Shown here piece by piece: positions 1 through 8,128 of a stretch of 61,516 nt of DNA. Below the pieces are notes generated by a model that was not told where the DNA came from, did no database searches, and saw only the letters and a list, made by a program, of their open reading frames with translations. The stretch comes from Fidelibacterota bacterium (GTDB lineage Bacteria > Fidelibacterota > UBA8477 > JABMPR01). How positions within the stretch are numbered: position 1 is the stretch's first letter; each line of letters starts with the position of its first letter. The position numbers were made by a program, and so were the translations under genes. The stretch is from positions 1-61,516 of the forward strand of contig JAIPJM010000003.1 of NCBI GenBank assembly GCA_021734255.1. Reading direction: 5' to 3'.

Positions 1-117
1 GTGCTCAATAATGTGGCAAACAAGTTGGTAAAGATCCTATGCGCCATGATCAGAGATAGAAAACCATATATCAAAGGTCACCAATCAATTAATCCCAGAT
101 TACTAAAATCCGCTTGA
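1..117 (+). CDS. C-terminal end of an IS110-type transposase (partial, cut by window edge)
   Basis: An open frame enters from the left edge and stops at TGA 115-117, giving 38 residues. The stretch NNVANKLVKILCAMIRDRKPY resembles the C-terminal helix of IS110/IS116/IS902 transposases, where a VANKLxRIxxAMLRDxxPY pattern near the end is common. The rest of the gene lies outside the window, so the DEDD catalytic domain cannot be checked. No terminal inverted repeat is seen after the stop, which suits IS110 elements, which usually lack one. It could be a decayed copy. The family call rests on a short motif only. Confidence 0.55.
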   Translation: MLNNVANKLVKILCAMIRDRKPYIKGHQSINPRLLKSA

Positions 118-176
118 CTAGGTCATAGTAATCGCGAAGACGTCCTCGAGAGATTTGAGATTGGGGTGGTGAATTC

Positions 177-884
177 TTAGTGACATTCAAGGATGGTGCG
201 AGTGGGTTCAGTCAGCCATCCCACACCATTATATAGCGTATACAACCCATACCCGATCACGGTCCAGGCCGCTAATTGGGTCATGATATGTCGGAATCGA
301 AATTCCTTGAACAAACCAACAAAAAAGCCCAGGCTAAAGAGTGCGGGAATTGTGCTCAAGCCAAAAATAAACATGACCAGTGCACCATATATCGGACTGG
401 CTGTACTGGCTGCTGAGATCGCGAAGACATAGACGAATCCGCAGGGCAACAGACCATTCAGCATGCCCAGGAGGTAATGTCCAAACCTGGCTTCCGATTG
501 TATCAAGGCTCTAAATCTCTTTTGGTACCACTTGCTTGAGGCAACAGATGATTCCAATGCTGGCATGAATCTGAACTTCCCCGACAAGGCCATTCCTGCC
601 AGGATCATGGCAGCCCCAGCGACGATCCACAGGACCCCATTTGTCATGCGATCAAATACAACCACTCCCCCTAAAAACCCGAAAATAGCGCCCAGGGTTG
701 TGTAGGTTGTCACTCGCCCCAGAGAGTAGAGAATATGATCCAGCGCTTGCGAAGATCGCTTCTTCTCCTTCTTTGCCCCGGCACTGGAGTAGGCAATGAC
801 GATCCCACCACACATGCCAATGCAATGGCCAAAAGACCCGAGAAAGGCGATGGTGATGACAGATATGAGATCTATGGTTTCCAT
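177..884 (-). CDS. DsbD/TauE-SafE-like membrane protein (cytochrome or copper assembly type)
   Basis: This is a 235-residue polytopic inner-membrane protein with about six hydrophobic segments. The first segment carries G19-H-C21-IGM-C25-GG, and a second conserved LLPCGFVY motif lies near residue 145. This pattern marks the DsbD_2 / sulfite exporter TauE-SafE-like family, whose members often sit beside cbb3 oxidase or copper-handling genes and are thought to move reducing power or metal across the membrane. The ATG at 884 shares its A with the TAA stop of the NosL-like gene (TAATG), so the two are probably translationally coupled. That pairing favours a role in copper-protein maturation over sulfite export, but the substrate is inferred. 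Confidence 0.75.
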   Translation of the reverse strand: METIDLISVITIAFLGSFGHCIGMCGGIVIAYSSAGAKKEKKRSSQALDHILYSLGRVTTYTTLGAIFGFLGGVVVFDRMTNGVLWIVAGAAMILAGMALSGKFRFMPALESSVASSKWYQKRFRALIQSEARFGHYLLGMLNGLLPCGFVYVFAISAASTASPIYGALVMFIFGLSTIPALFSLGFFVGLFKEFRFRHIMTQLAAWTVIGYGLYTLYNGVGWLTEPTRTILECH

Positions 885-1387
885 TAATTCTCCAGTAGCT
901 CCCTGCGTATTTCAGGATTGGCTAATGTCTCCCCTCGCAGCATATGCTTTTGCATGCTCTCAAAGTCGACATACTGTTCGGATTTCACCGAATAGGCACC
1001 AAACCCGTAGGACATGGGCGTCGTATCGGTCCTGCTGTACCAAGCTGTTCGACCATCGATCCATTCACCGCTGATCAGGTCCGGGACCCAGATTGTTGGT
1101 TCATAGTCAAAACGAGCTCCCTTCTCCCAGGCGGCCATGCAGCCAAGGTCATCGAAGAACCACGTTTTACCATCTGCAGAGACTATCTGGGCTGCAAAAT
1201 GGAGATCGCTAATGACCATGCCACATTCACTGCACTGGAAATGCTCTCTATCCATCTCGACTGGATCCTTGCTCATGTTGTCCGGATAGACAACCGTCAT
1301 TTCCTGCACATCACCCATGGACAGGAACATCACACTGATGAGTGTGATCAGGAGCAGGATGATAATGAGGGGAACTGCGAAACGCAT
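884..1387 (-). CDS. NosL-like membrane-anchored copper-binding protein
   Basis: This is a 167-residue protein with an N-terminal membrane anchor (about residues 4-23) and an extracytoplasmic domain containing C52-SEC55-GM57, followed by WFFDDLGCM near residue 80. The CxxCGM motif and the downstream aromatic/acidic segment are typical of NosL, which binds Cu(I) and helps build the copper centre of nitrous oxide reductase. Here the usual lipobox is replaced by a transmembrane anchor. No nosZ or nosDFY is in the window, so it may serve another copper enzyme such as a terminal oxidase. It is coupled to the DsbD-like gene downstream (TAATG). Family call firm, client protein unknown. Confidence 0.75.
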   Translation of the reverse strand: MRFAVPLIIILLLITLISVMFLSMGDVQEMTVVYPDNMSKDPVEMDREHFQCSECGMVISDLHFAAQIVSADGKTWFFDDLGCMAAWEKGARFDYEPTIWVPDLISGEWIDGRTAWYSRTDTTPMSYGFGAYSVKSEQYVDFESMQKHMLRGETLANPEIRRELLEN

Positions 1388-1455
1388 CGATGCTCTCAGC
1401 TAAATGCTCTTGGTATTGGTGATAGATATACGAGCATAATACATGGTGTAAATTA

Positions 1456-2802
1456 TCAATTCCCGGTACTATAATCCAGCTCTGTGGATAGCCGATAGCG
1501 CATGATTCTGTTGTTTTCGGTGTCAGCGATATAAACCACACCGGTTGCGTCTACAGCAACACTCCGGGGATTGCTTAAATTGTCAGCTATTTCGACCTGG
1601 ATGCTCGTATCTCTTCGTACCATCTCATATGTCGATCCCACCAACACTGAGTCAACAATGCTCGAATCCACCACAACCTTACTGGTTCCAATATTATACA
1701 CAAATGCGCCTAAGGGTGAAAATTGCTGAATGAGATCGTGGCCAGAATCTGCAATGTAAATATTGCCTGCTCCATCCAGAGCGACATCAGAGGCATGGTC
1801 AAAGCGATCGATCTCCATTATCTCGTCTTCGCCATATTCAAATCCACTGCCACCACCCACTTTATGTACACTGAAGTTTTCGCCCCATTGCGTGTAATAG
1901 ATCGCCCCCTCCTGGTCGTGGGTTAAGCCTCTGGGGTCATTCACTGTCCCATTCCCCGTGCCGGTAGATACCGTACGATCCACAATCGTTCCAGAGTATA
2001 CGATAATCTCCTGTCCGGCGGCTGTCTTGAGAAGTGCTTCGGGTACGTAGGCGAGTGTTAAAATTGCATCTGAAAAAGCATCTGCCAGACGACAGAGATC
2101 ACCAGACGTCCCAACACCAGTCACCCGCACAGAATCGGGTTTGATAAAATATTTTGCAACCTCGATCGCCTCCTGGGTGACACCAGCATCCCAGAAAAGT
2201 CGGGGAGAGAGCCACTGGTCAAGATTTTCAGCACTCCAGTTGATAGTCTCAATATCCCAGCCATCTGTCATGAGGGTATTGATGGAATCAAAATTTGTCA
2301 CCCATATTAAACTATCATTACTGGATCTCAGTTGCACTGCGGATGCCATGGAATCGACACCCACATTATTCAAATACTGATCCCACACAAATAAGCGATT
2401 GCTACTATCAGCAATGAACAGATTAAGCCGGCTGTCTTGAGCGATGGCCATAGGATAGATGGGTGAACCGTCTGGGGCGTTCAGTGAAGAGAGAGTGCTG
2501 AAATCATTGCCGAATTCATCTGATATTATTTCAACGCCTGCTGCTGAAATGGTGTGGACAGCTCCCTGCTCACGATCAGCCACAAAAATGTACCCATCTG
2601 CACCGACAACAAGGTCCCAGGGTTTTTGAAAGTCATAACCATGGCCTGCATCCCAGTCTGGGCTGATGCGGATGTAGGATTTCTTCCCAGCGCCAAAAAC
2701 GGGTGGTTCCGAGTAACTTTCGGTGGGAAGCTCAAACTTTTGGCCGCAAGCCATTATCAGAAAGCTGATGACCACGATGCAGGTATAAGTGATAGCTCGC
2801 AT
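1456..2802 (-). CDS. NHL-repeat beta-propeller lipoprotein
   Basis: This 448-residue lipoprotein starts at ATG 2802, whose A is shared with the TAA of the PorV-like gene. A longer frame from 2814 is possible but would put four residues before the signal peptide. The signal ends in LIMAC (Cys19 from this start), a clear lipobox. The body has repeated blocks such as NPRSVAVDATGVVYIADT followed by NNRIMRY, and GAGNIYIADSGHDLIQQF, which are NHL repeats that form a six-bladed propeller. NHL proteins bind ligands or partners; no enzyme motif is visible. As the distal partner of a TonB receptor and PorV-like protein it is probably an exposed lipoprotein of the same assembly (inference). Confidence 0.8.
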   Translation of the reverse strand: MRAITYTCIVVISFLIMACGQKFELPTESYSEPPVFGAGKKSYIRISPDWDAGHGYDFQKPWDLVVGADGYIFVADREQGAVHTISAAGVEIISDEFGNDFSTLSSLNAPDGSPIYPMAIAQDSRLNLFIADSSNRLFVWDQYLNNVGVDSMASAVQLRSSNDSLIWVTNFDSINTLMTDGWDIETINWSAENLDQWLSPRLFWDAGVTQEAIEVAKYFIKPDSVRVTGVGTSGDLCRLADAFSDAILTLAYVPEALLKTAAGQEIIVYSGTIVDRTVSTGTGNGTVNDPRGLTHDQEGAIYYTQWGENFSVHKVGGGSGFEYGEDEIMEIDRFDHASDVALDGAGNIYIADSGHDLIQQFSPLGAFVYNIGTSKVVVDSSIVDSVLVGSTYEMVRRDTSIQVEIADNLSNPRSVAVDATGVVYIADTENNRIMRYRLSTELDYSTGN

Positions 2803-3773
2803 TAGAATGACCACCCGAAGGAAAAGTGCTCGGACCGGTTCAAGTCTCGCATGTCAGAGTAGGAGTAATCAAATGTGAACCCTGCCCCGCGAATACCAAT
2901 TCCGGCTGACCAGGGGCTGGTGTCATCACCAAAGGTCTTTCCGGCCCGGATATAGATCAACTGTGAGAATCCATATTCAAGACCAAAAGAAATGTTCTCG
3001 GCATTATCGACAGGATGGTTCAATTGAAGGGATGTGGTCAGCTGCTGACGCTCGGACTGCAGCCACTCATGGGCAATCGCCAGGCGAAATATCGTTGGGG
3101 GAGAAAAGGAATCATAGTGAGTTTCCATACTATCCTGATCCAGGTATTCGCCTTTCGGTCCGGCCGGGCTTCCGAAATTCAAAAGAGAAACCGCAAAACG
3201 AAGATCTTTATAGCCCGTCCGATAATAGGTTCCCAGGTCCAAGAGGTATGCGCGCATCTGAAGCTCCGCTAGCTGCTCTTCCACAATCTTCGTTCCTATT
3301 CCAAAAGAGAACCTGTCTGTCATTCTAAGTGCATAAGTGAGCCCAAGCAGAACATCGCCATAGTTGAAATATTCACCGGTGCCATCCGGTTGATACTCGG
3401 TAGTGATCTCCATGGGAGGGGCGTATAGCGCTAAAGCATGCACACCGATATGATGAATATCCCCAAATCGCCAGATCCCGGCAAAACTGGAGAGGGTAAA
3501 GTCAGCGATCCAATTACTCTGATCAACCATGACATTGAATTGCTCATCGATCTGAGCGGCACCTGCAGGATTCCAAAACAGGCTGCTGGCGTCATTGGCA
3601 ATGGCCGTGTAAGCACCAGCCATCCCATGGGCTCTAGCATGGATGGGAATCTTTAAGAATGGGAATGAAGACGTTCCTGCACGCTGGCCACCCAGCTCTG
3701 GAAAGAGATTACCCTGGCCGAATGCGGACTGGACCAGGATCAGAAGGAGTATTATGATTGATCTATTCTTCAT
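2802..3773 (-). CDS. PorV/PorQ-family outer-membrane barrel protein
   Basis: This 323-residue protein has a signal peptide ending SAFG|Q. The mature start contains GGQRAGTSSFPFLKIP and then ARAHGMAGAYTAIANDASS followed by LFWNPAGAA, the hallmark of PorV/PorQ (UPF0164-type) outer-membrane proteins. Alternating hydrophobic strands run to a terminal aromatic residue (SFGWSF). In T9SS organisms PorV shuttles CTD proteins from the SprA translocon to the attachment complex, while other paralogues have unassigned roles. The ATG overlaps the TAA of the TonB receptor gene by one base, and its own stop overlaps the NHL lipoprotein start. It could be a dedicated partner for that receptor rather than the housekeeping PorV. 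Confidence 0.8.
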   Translation of the reverse strand: MKNRSIIILLLILVQSAFGQGNLFPELGGQRAGTSSFPFLKIPIHARAHGMAGAYTAIANDASSLFWNPAGAAQIDEQFNVMVDQSNWIADFTLSSFAGIWRFGDIHHIGVHALALYAPPMEITTEYQPDGTGEYFNYGDVLLGLTYALRMTDRFSFGIGTKIVEEQLAELQMRAYLLDLGTYYRTGYKDLRFAVSLLNFGSPAGPKGEYLDQDSMETHYDSFSPPTIFRLAIAHEWLQSERQQLTTSLQLNHPVDNAENISFGLEYGFSQLIYIRAGKTFGDDTSPWSAGIGIRGAGFTFDYSYSDMRDLNRSEHFSFGWSF

Positions 3774-6532
3774 TAAAACCTGAGACTTATGCCCATCTCT
3801 ATGGTCCGAGGTGTATAGTAACGGCCTTCGTTAAAATTGGGGTTGGGACTATTGATATATCCATACGAGTAAATCTCACCGGGGTCATAGGCCTGACCTG
3901 TGAATGCATTAATCATCCGTGGTCGTTTGGTATCGAAGAGGTTTTCAATTGTGCAATACAGTTTCCACTCCAGGGCTCCCGTCTGGATGTACTTGTTGAA
4001 CTTCAGGTCAACTGTCGTGATAGGGTCAGCAAGCTCGGTATAGGGGGTATCACTATTGGGTGTCCCCTCATAATAGACCCGTCCGTCTTCTTCTCGCAAA
4101 CTCACATTTTCCATGGCTGTATATCTACGGCCACTCTCGTATTCAATTCGGGATGAGATGCCCCAGTTTCGAGGTAGGGAAAGGCCCAGGAAGCTTAGCT
4201 TATCCTTAGGTCCCACATTGAAATGGAGATTTGTAAAAATGCTCAGAGGCTGGTCCCAGCGGAGAAAATTCTCCCCCAGGGGTTTTTCATCCAGGCGACC
4301 TGCTTCAACCAGAAGATTATCTAAGGGTGTGGAGCTCTTACCGGTGGTGATACTGTAACTCAGGTTGGCATCTGCAGAGAATAACCGGGCAAAACGACGT
4401 TTGAATTTTACTTCAATTCCTCTTGATCGTGCATAATCCATATTGATGTAGATCAGATAGGAAAGATGACCATAACGCGGGTTGAAAAGGGTCACGCGCT
4501 GACTGGTCTCATAGTCGAACATATCTTTGTAGAAGGCTTTGATCTCCAGAACCTGGTTATCATCAAATTTGTGTTTGATACCGATCTCATAGGCTACCGT
4601 TGTTTTGGGATCCAGATTTGGATTTCCAAACAACTGGTAGGTTGCCTCTGCTGTGGAACGCAGTTTGGCGTACACATAATTAAACGTTGGTAGCTGGGAA
4701 AAATGTCCATAATTGAAATACAGGACATCTGAATCTGTAACTGGATGCGAAATACCCAGGCGAGGGCTTAAATGACCCTTCCCCCGTTTGTTGAATATCT
4801 CGAAGGTCTCATCATAAAATTTTTGCCGGGCAGCATCAGTGATCGTCAGGACTTCAGGGTCTGCAATGGCATTTTCCAGATATTCTCCAGGAAACCAGTA
4901 ATCGTAGCGCAAGCCGAGGTTGGCGATCATGCCATCAAAGGTGATCCTGTCCTGCAGATACAGGGAGCCGTAATCCGTTGTGACATTAAAATAGTCATAA
5001 TTACGCCCAAGTCCGGACTCTCCAAGCCAGGGCGAATCAATATCGATCACCTGTAATTCTGACTGTTTGTGATCAAAGCCTGTCTTGAAACTATGCCGCT
5101 GGGACGGTTGATAGTTCAGGTCAAAATCAATTGAGAGGTTATCAGAATAGTAATCGTACCAATCGGGGGCATCTCCGTGATCCCAGAATTCATCACCATA
5201 GGCAATGCCAACAGACCCATCTATTCCAGTTTGGTAATAATAGATGGGTTCTATATCAGTGGTCTGCTCATACTCGGTCCAATGCTTCCCCTGAACGGCA
5301 GAATGGAGGTTGGTGAAGAATCGACCAGCAGTGACCTCATAGAAAAGTTTGGGAGAGAGCGTATGAGTGTAGAGCAAGGTCGTAAGTATCGATTCTTTTG
5401 TCAGGGTGTTGTAATTGTCCAGCATCTCCTTGTAGGGATAAGGGAATCCACTACTTCCTTGAAAGCGGGACATGAAATAGCCCTGGTTGATATTGAGGGA
5501 TCGATCGTATGAGGCACTTAATTTTTGCTGATCATTGATACGCCAGGTCAATTTGTAGAGAGCATGCCAATCGTTTTCCTGTCGAAAAGTGAGTTTTTTC
5601 ATCCATTCCTGGGAGGGGACAAGTTTATGCGCCTGTGGCAGGTAGGAGTCATTCAAATGCATGTAGGCGTTGGCAAAAAAACTGACCTTACCTGGCAATG
5701 ATAAGCCTATGGCATTCATGGTGCTGGTGATCGGTTCTGGTCCACTCAGGGTAAATTCAATTCTATCCTTATTGAAGCTTTCCCAGGGCAATTCGGAGAG
5801 TCCAAAGTCATCACTGGAATAGGCCAGTGTCCCGTGGTATTTCTGGGAGCCCTCCTTGATGCGTATGTTTATGATTCCGGACATGGCCTGACCATATTCA
5901 GCATTGAATCCGCCTGTGATGACTTCAAGTTCTTCGATCGCATCAACATTCACATAGAGATTGTTTGAATATCCTGACAGCGGGTCTTTCACTGAAATTC
6001 CATCCACGATGAACATGGATTCATCCACACGGCCACCCCTGACGTGGATCTCATTGTCCTGGGATGTGATCCCCACCTGCTCAGCCAGAATATCTGAAAC
6101 GTTCTCTACGATATTCAATTTCAACTCATCAGAGGAAAGCCGCACACTGGATGCGGTCTTATCCACCTCCAACAGGGGTCTCTGTCCTTCGATGACGATC
6201 TCTTGCCCCAGTGCCAGTGTCGTTTCCTCCAATTCCATGGAGATCCTTGTGGGAATATCAGTTGCCACAGCAACCCCCGTCTTCAAGACGATCTTATACC
6301 CTATCATGCTGAATTCAATATCATAGATACCTGGAGACATCCCGGTTAACAAGAAGCGCCCCTCCAGGTCTGTGGCGCCACCGTAGTAGGTCCCTTTGAT
6401 GATGACATTCACCCCAGGTAGAGGCATGCCAGAGGACTGGTCGACCACTTGACCTTCAATGGTGCAGGTACCCTGGGCGAAGACGCCTGTAACAAGGGAG
6501 ATGAGCAGAACGGTTATGAACAGGTTTTTCAC
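3773..6532 (-). CDS. TonB-dependent receptor with CarboxypepD_reg-like N-terminus
   Basis: This 919-residue outer-membrane protein begins at GTG 6532, overlapping the upstream TAG (TAGTG). The signal peptide ends GVFA|Q. Residues about 20-100 form a CarboxypepD_reg-like domain (IEGQVVDQSSGMPLPGVNV, then DLEGRFLLTGM). Residues about 115-230 form the plug (VRGGRVDESMFIVDGISV, then GGFNAEYGQAMSGIINI). The rest is a 22-strand-type barrel ending in an aromatic residue (ISLRF). Such receptors import siderophores, vitamins, glycans or peptides using TonB/ExbBD energy; the substrate is not apparent. The adjacent lipoprotein, PorV-like and NHL genes suggest a SusCD-like arrangement, although no SusD fold is evident. 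Confidence 0.88.
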   Translation of the reverse strand: MKNLFITVLLISLVTGVFAQGTCTIEGQVVDQSSGMPLPGVNVIIKGTYYGGATDLEGRFLLTGMSPGIYDIEFSMIGYKIVLKTGVAVATDIPTRISMELEETTLALGQEIVIEGQRPLLEVDKTASSVRLSSDELKLNIVENVSDILAEQVGITSQDNEIHVRGGRVDESMFIVDGISVKDPLSGYSNNLYVNVDAIEELEVITGGFNAEYGQAMSGIINIRIKEGSQKYHGTLAYSSDDFGLSELPWESFNKDRIEFTLSGPEPITSTMNAIGLSLPGKVSFFANAYMHLNDSYLPQAHKLVPSQEWMKKLTFRQENDWHALYKLTWRINDQQKLSASYDRSLNINQGYFMSRFQGSSGFPYPYKEMLDNYNTLTKESILTTLLYTHTLSPKLFYEVTAGRFFTNLHSAVQGKHWTEYEQTTDIEPIYYYQTGIDGSVGIAYGDEFWDHGDAPDWYDYYSDNLSIDFDLNYQPSQRHSFKTGFDHKQSELQVIDIDSPWLGESGLGRNYDYFNVTTDYGSLYLQDRITFDGMIANLGLRYDYWFPGEYLENAIADPEVLTITDAARQKFYDETFEIFNKRGKGHLSPRLGISHPVTDSDVLYFNYGHFSQLPTFNYVYAKLRSTAEATYQLFGNPNLDPKTTVAYEIGIKHKFDDNQVLEIKAFYKDMFDYETSQRVTLFNPRYGHLSYLIYINMDYARSRGIEVKFKRRFARLFSADANLSYSITTGKSSTPLDNLLVEAGRLDEKPLGENFLRWDQPLSIFTNLHFNVGPKDKLSFLGLSLPRNWGISSRIEYESGRRYTAMENVSLREEDGRVYYEGTPNSDTPYTELADPITTVDLKFNKYIQTGALEWKLYCTIENLFDTKRPRMINAFTGQAYDPGEIYSYGYINSPNPNFNEGRYYTPRTIEMGISLRF

Positions 6533-8022
6533 TACTGAAAGACCTCATTCAGAATTTTATCCATCACACCTATCGCATTTCCATTCCCCCCGCAAAGATG
6601 AAACGGTAGACTGAAAAATATGGATTTACCCGAACCAGGTGAGGGCTGAAAGAGCTGAGCGATGGGAGGATTGCCGACCCAGTTATCATTCGAAGTCCTG
6701 GGGTCCTGCAAGATGAACAGATCCTTACTGATCTCGCCTTCAGTTAATTCTGCTGGATAATAAGCACTAACGCGACGGGCGATCAGTGCCGATGTCTTCA
6801 GGGAGTATTCAGATAAGATAGCCCCGGAGCCACTGGCTTCTGTATCAAGGAAATCAATTGTCAGGCCTGTGAGGAGGCGACCAGATGGATTGATGACCCA
6901 ATTGGAGTCAATGCTTGTGTAGGTATAATCCGTGTCAATAAATATACTTGAGACAAAGACATTACCCCCGGCCTCCAGATAGGCTCTTAAGGCTCCATCT
7001 GCACCGGAGAGGCTAGGCGCCTCCGAATAATGATACCAGATGACTGTTTTGAAATAATTGAACATGGCCATCTGGTCTGAATTAGAACTGGGAAGCGCTT
7101 TCTCATTGTACCCTAATTCCAGGGTTGAGTAATTTCCTGAGCCAACCAGTGAATCCAGTATATCAGTATAGAATTGATGAGTGGAGCCATCGTCCAGCTT
7201 ATAATCATCTACCAGCAAAATATCGCCAACCGGTTCTTTGACGATCCACCGATTCGGTGTGCTGAGATCGGTAGAATCTGGAAATTGTAGCAAATTGCTG
7301 GCAGCACCGGCTGTATCAATAGCCTGGACATAAAAAGTATGCTGACCAGCCGGAATATCGCTCAAGGTAACCGAAGAGACATTCCCGGCTAAATAGGACC
7401 ACGCATTGGTATCATCCAACCGATAACGAATGTGATTGACAGATGCCAAACCGTCCAGGTCGGTGACCGTCCAGGCAAAGGTCCTGGTCGGGAAAGTAAT
7501 ATGGGTAACATTTGGGTCACTTCCAGCAGAAGGATTACTGTTTATCGAAAATTCGATCTCAGGCGGAGAGTTAGCAACAGGAATCCTCAGGGTTGCTGGT
7601 GTAGGATCCAAGTTACCGTCGTTATCTTCAGCTTTAACCTCGAAAATAAATTCATCATAAACAATTCCCAGGGGAAGAAAAAATGTGTCCGTCTCGGCGC
7701 TGGTTGTGGTCCACTCCGTCTGAAAACTCCAACGATAGTGATATGCTACAACCTCACCGTCAGGGTCCTCTCCCCACCAGTACAAGACCTGCTGACTGGT
7801 TGTCGTATCCGGTAGATAATGGTTATAGACAAAAGTTGTATCATTACTCGTATCTGAAAGAACGGTATCAATAGAAAGTGGAGCAAAATTAAGAGATAGA
7901 TGTGTCTCCGGATTCAAATTCTGGAGACTGTCCACTGGTAATTCATCCAGGAATGGATTCTGCAAGGAATCACAGCCCCCAAAAAACAGAAGGAGAGCCC
8001 CTAAGGAAGCACCCAGTCTCAT
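6532..8022 (-). CDS. Large lipoprotein with Ig/FN3-like region, unknown function
   Basis: This is a lipoprotein of 496 residues from ATG 8022; an in-frame TTG at 8052 would add ten residues. The signal peptide ends LLFFGGC, a lipobox with Cys17. Residues about 50-260 read like tandem Ig/fibronectin-type beta domains (YHYRWSFQTEWTTT, then VTDLDGLASVNHIRYRL). The C-terminal half contains DILLVDDYKLDDGSTHQFYT and a segment on an element rising in vertical order (GGNVFVSSIFIDTDY), which resembles the GATase-like domain of large FCB lipoproteins. It is coupled to the TonB receptor downstream by a one-base TAGTG overlap, so it is probably the receptor's surface or periplasmic partner. I do not recognise a characterised family. 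Confidence 0.7.
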   Translation of the reverse strand: MRLGASLGALLLFFGGCDSLQNPFLDELPVDSLQNLNPETHLSLNFAPLSIDTVLSDTSNDTTFVYNHYLPDTTTSQQVLYWWGEDPDGEVVAYHYRWSFQTEWTTTSAETDTFFLPLGIVYDEFIFEVKAEDNDGNLDPTPATLRIPVANSPPEIEFSINSNPSAGSDPNVTHITFPTRTFAWTVTDLDGLASVNHIRYRLDDTNAWSYLAGNVSSVTLSDIPAGQHTFYVQAIDTAGAASNLLQFPDSTDLSTPNRWIVKEPVGDILLVDDYKLDDGSTHQFYTDILDSLVGSGNYSTLELGYNEKALPSSNSDQMAMFNYFKTVIWYHYSEAPSLSGADGALRAYLEAGGNVFVSSIFIDTDYTYTSIDSNWVINPSGRLLTGLTIDFLDTEASGSGAILSEYSLKTSALIARRVSAYYPAELTEGEISKDLFILQDPRTSNDNWVGNPPIAQLFQPSPGSGKSIFFSLPFHLCGGNGNAIGVMDKILNEVFQ

Positions 8023-8080
8023 GGAGCGTAGATATGTTGTGTTACTCAGCAATTTATCCAGCGATCACTTTCTTATGGTC

Positions 8081-8118
8081 ATTATTCCTGCCTGACGTGA
8101 GCGCCAGGCAGGAATAAT
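8081..8118. repeat. Perfect 14-bp inverted repeat (hairpin) between two operon genes
   Basis: Arms ATTATTCCTGCCTG (8081-8094) and its exact complement (8105-8118) flank a 10-nt loop. It lies in the 106-bp gap between the heme/CTD gene and the lipoprotein gene, the only sizeable gap in this operon. No T-run follows on the minus strand, so it is more likely an mRNA-processing or attenuation hairpin, or a dispersed palindrome, than a strong intrinsic terminator. Confidence 0.7.
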
Positions 8119-8128
8119 TGGATTCAGC

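Noticed and set aside
177..1387. Nitrous oxide reductase cluster
   Set aside because: Only a NosL-like gene and a DsbD/TauE-like gene are present, without nosZ, nosD, nosF or nosY.
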